Shown here: positions 6,487-6,490 of the stretch, in pieces
How the letters are laid out: every line of letters starts with the position of its first letter
Numbering within the stretch: position 1 is the first letter of the stretch
Assembly: GCA_002684755.1 (NCBI GenBank)
Contig: NYVS01000139.1
Coordinates: forward strand, 8,300 to 14,789
Direction of reading: 5' to 3'
Length of the DNA: 6,490 bases
Origin: Phycisphaerae bacterium
Lineage (GTDB): Bacteria; Planctomycetota; Phycisphaerae; Phycisphaerales; SM1A02
Notes under the pieces: model-generated
Seen by the model: only the letters and a program-made list of their open reading frames with translations
Database searches by the model: none
What the model was told of the DNA's origin: nothing
Made by a program: the position numbers and the translations under genes

Positions 6487-6490
6487 CATT

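Larger units (their letters stand above)
6101..6490. other. Non-coding region upstream of the sigma factor gene
   Basis: About 390 bases hold no gene I can support. A plus-strand frame (6109-6447) opens on TTG, lacks a ribosome site and encodes an Arg-rich sequence with no recognisable family. The region should contain the sigma gene promoter. One weak candidate on the minus strand is TTGCAG and CAGGAT separated by 17 bases (about 6213-6241). Another stretch, TTGCAC (about 6172-6177), has no -10 at proper distance. It also contains the inverted repeat at 6244-6264, phased repeats at 6401-6440, a small hairpin CCCCG/CGGGG around TTTT (6397-6410) and the edge hairpin at 6452-6486. Confidence 0.6.

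Overview
The window looks like ordinary chromosome from a high-GC bacterium, most likely a member of Planctomycetota and possibly of the Phycisphaerae. Two things point there. The sigma factor (4997-6100, minus) has the layout I associate with planctomycete sigma-70 proteins: an extra N-terminal segment, an 'LSGAQERILFLKFNYARF' block before region 2, and 'FSTYACRAILKAF' in place of the usual Trp-rich region 2.4. The secreted LTxxQ-type protein is also typical of that phylum. This placement is recognition from memory, not a database result.

Layout, left to right. (1) 1-1115, minus: the N-terminal 371 codons of a GspE/PilB secretion or pilus ATPase, cut by the window edge just before Walker B. 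(2) 1189-2574, minus: an exported protein of about 461 residues built from three degenerate repeats of about 115 residues. It lies 73 bases upstream of the ATPase gene on the same strand, so the two are probably co-transcribed. (3) 2778-3476, minus: a complete alpha subunit of a succinyl-CoA:3-ketoacid CoA-transferase with no beta-subunit gene on either side. (4) 3628-4908, plus: a 12-helix MFS transporter divergent from the CoA-transferase gene. (5) 4997-6100, minus: the sigma-70 family factor, convergent with the transporter and followed by a strong intrinsic terminator at 4927-4966. (6) 6101-6490: about 390 bases without a convincing gene, upstream of the sigma gene. It holds a perfect 9-bp-arm inverted repeat, four 10-bp phased degenerate repeats and a terminator-like hairpin at the right edge.

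The five genes do not form one pathway. Only the repeat protein and the ATPase look like a transcription unit. I see no CRISPR array, transposon, tRNA, rRNA or defence cassette, and nothing that supports a wholly new multi-gene system. The most unusual items are the three-repeat secreted protein, the orphan CoA-transferase subunit, the divergent sigma factor and the structured DNA upstream of the sigma gene.
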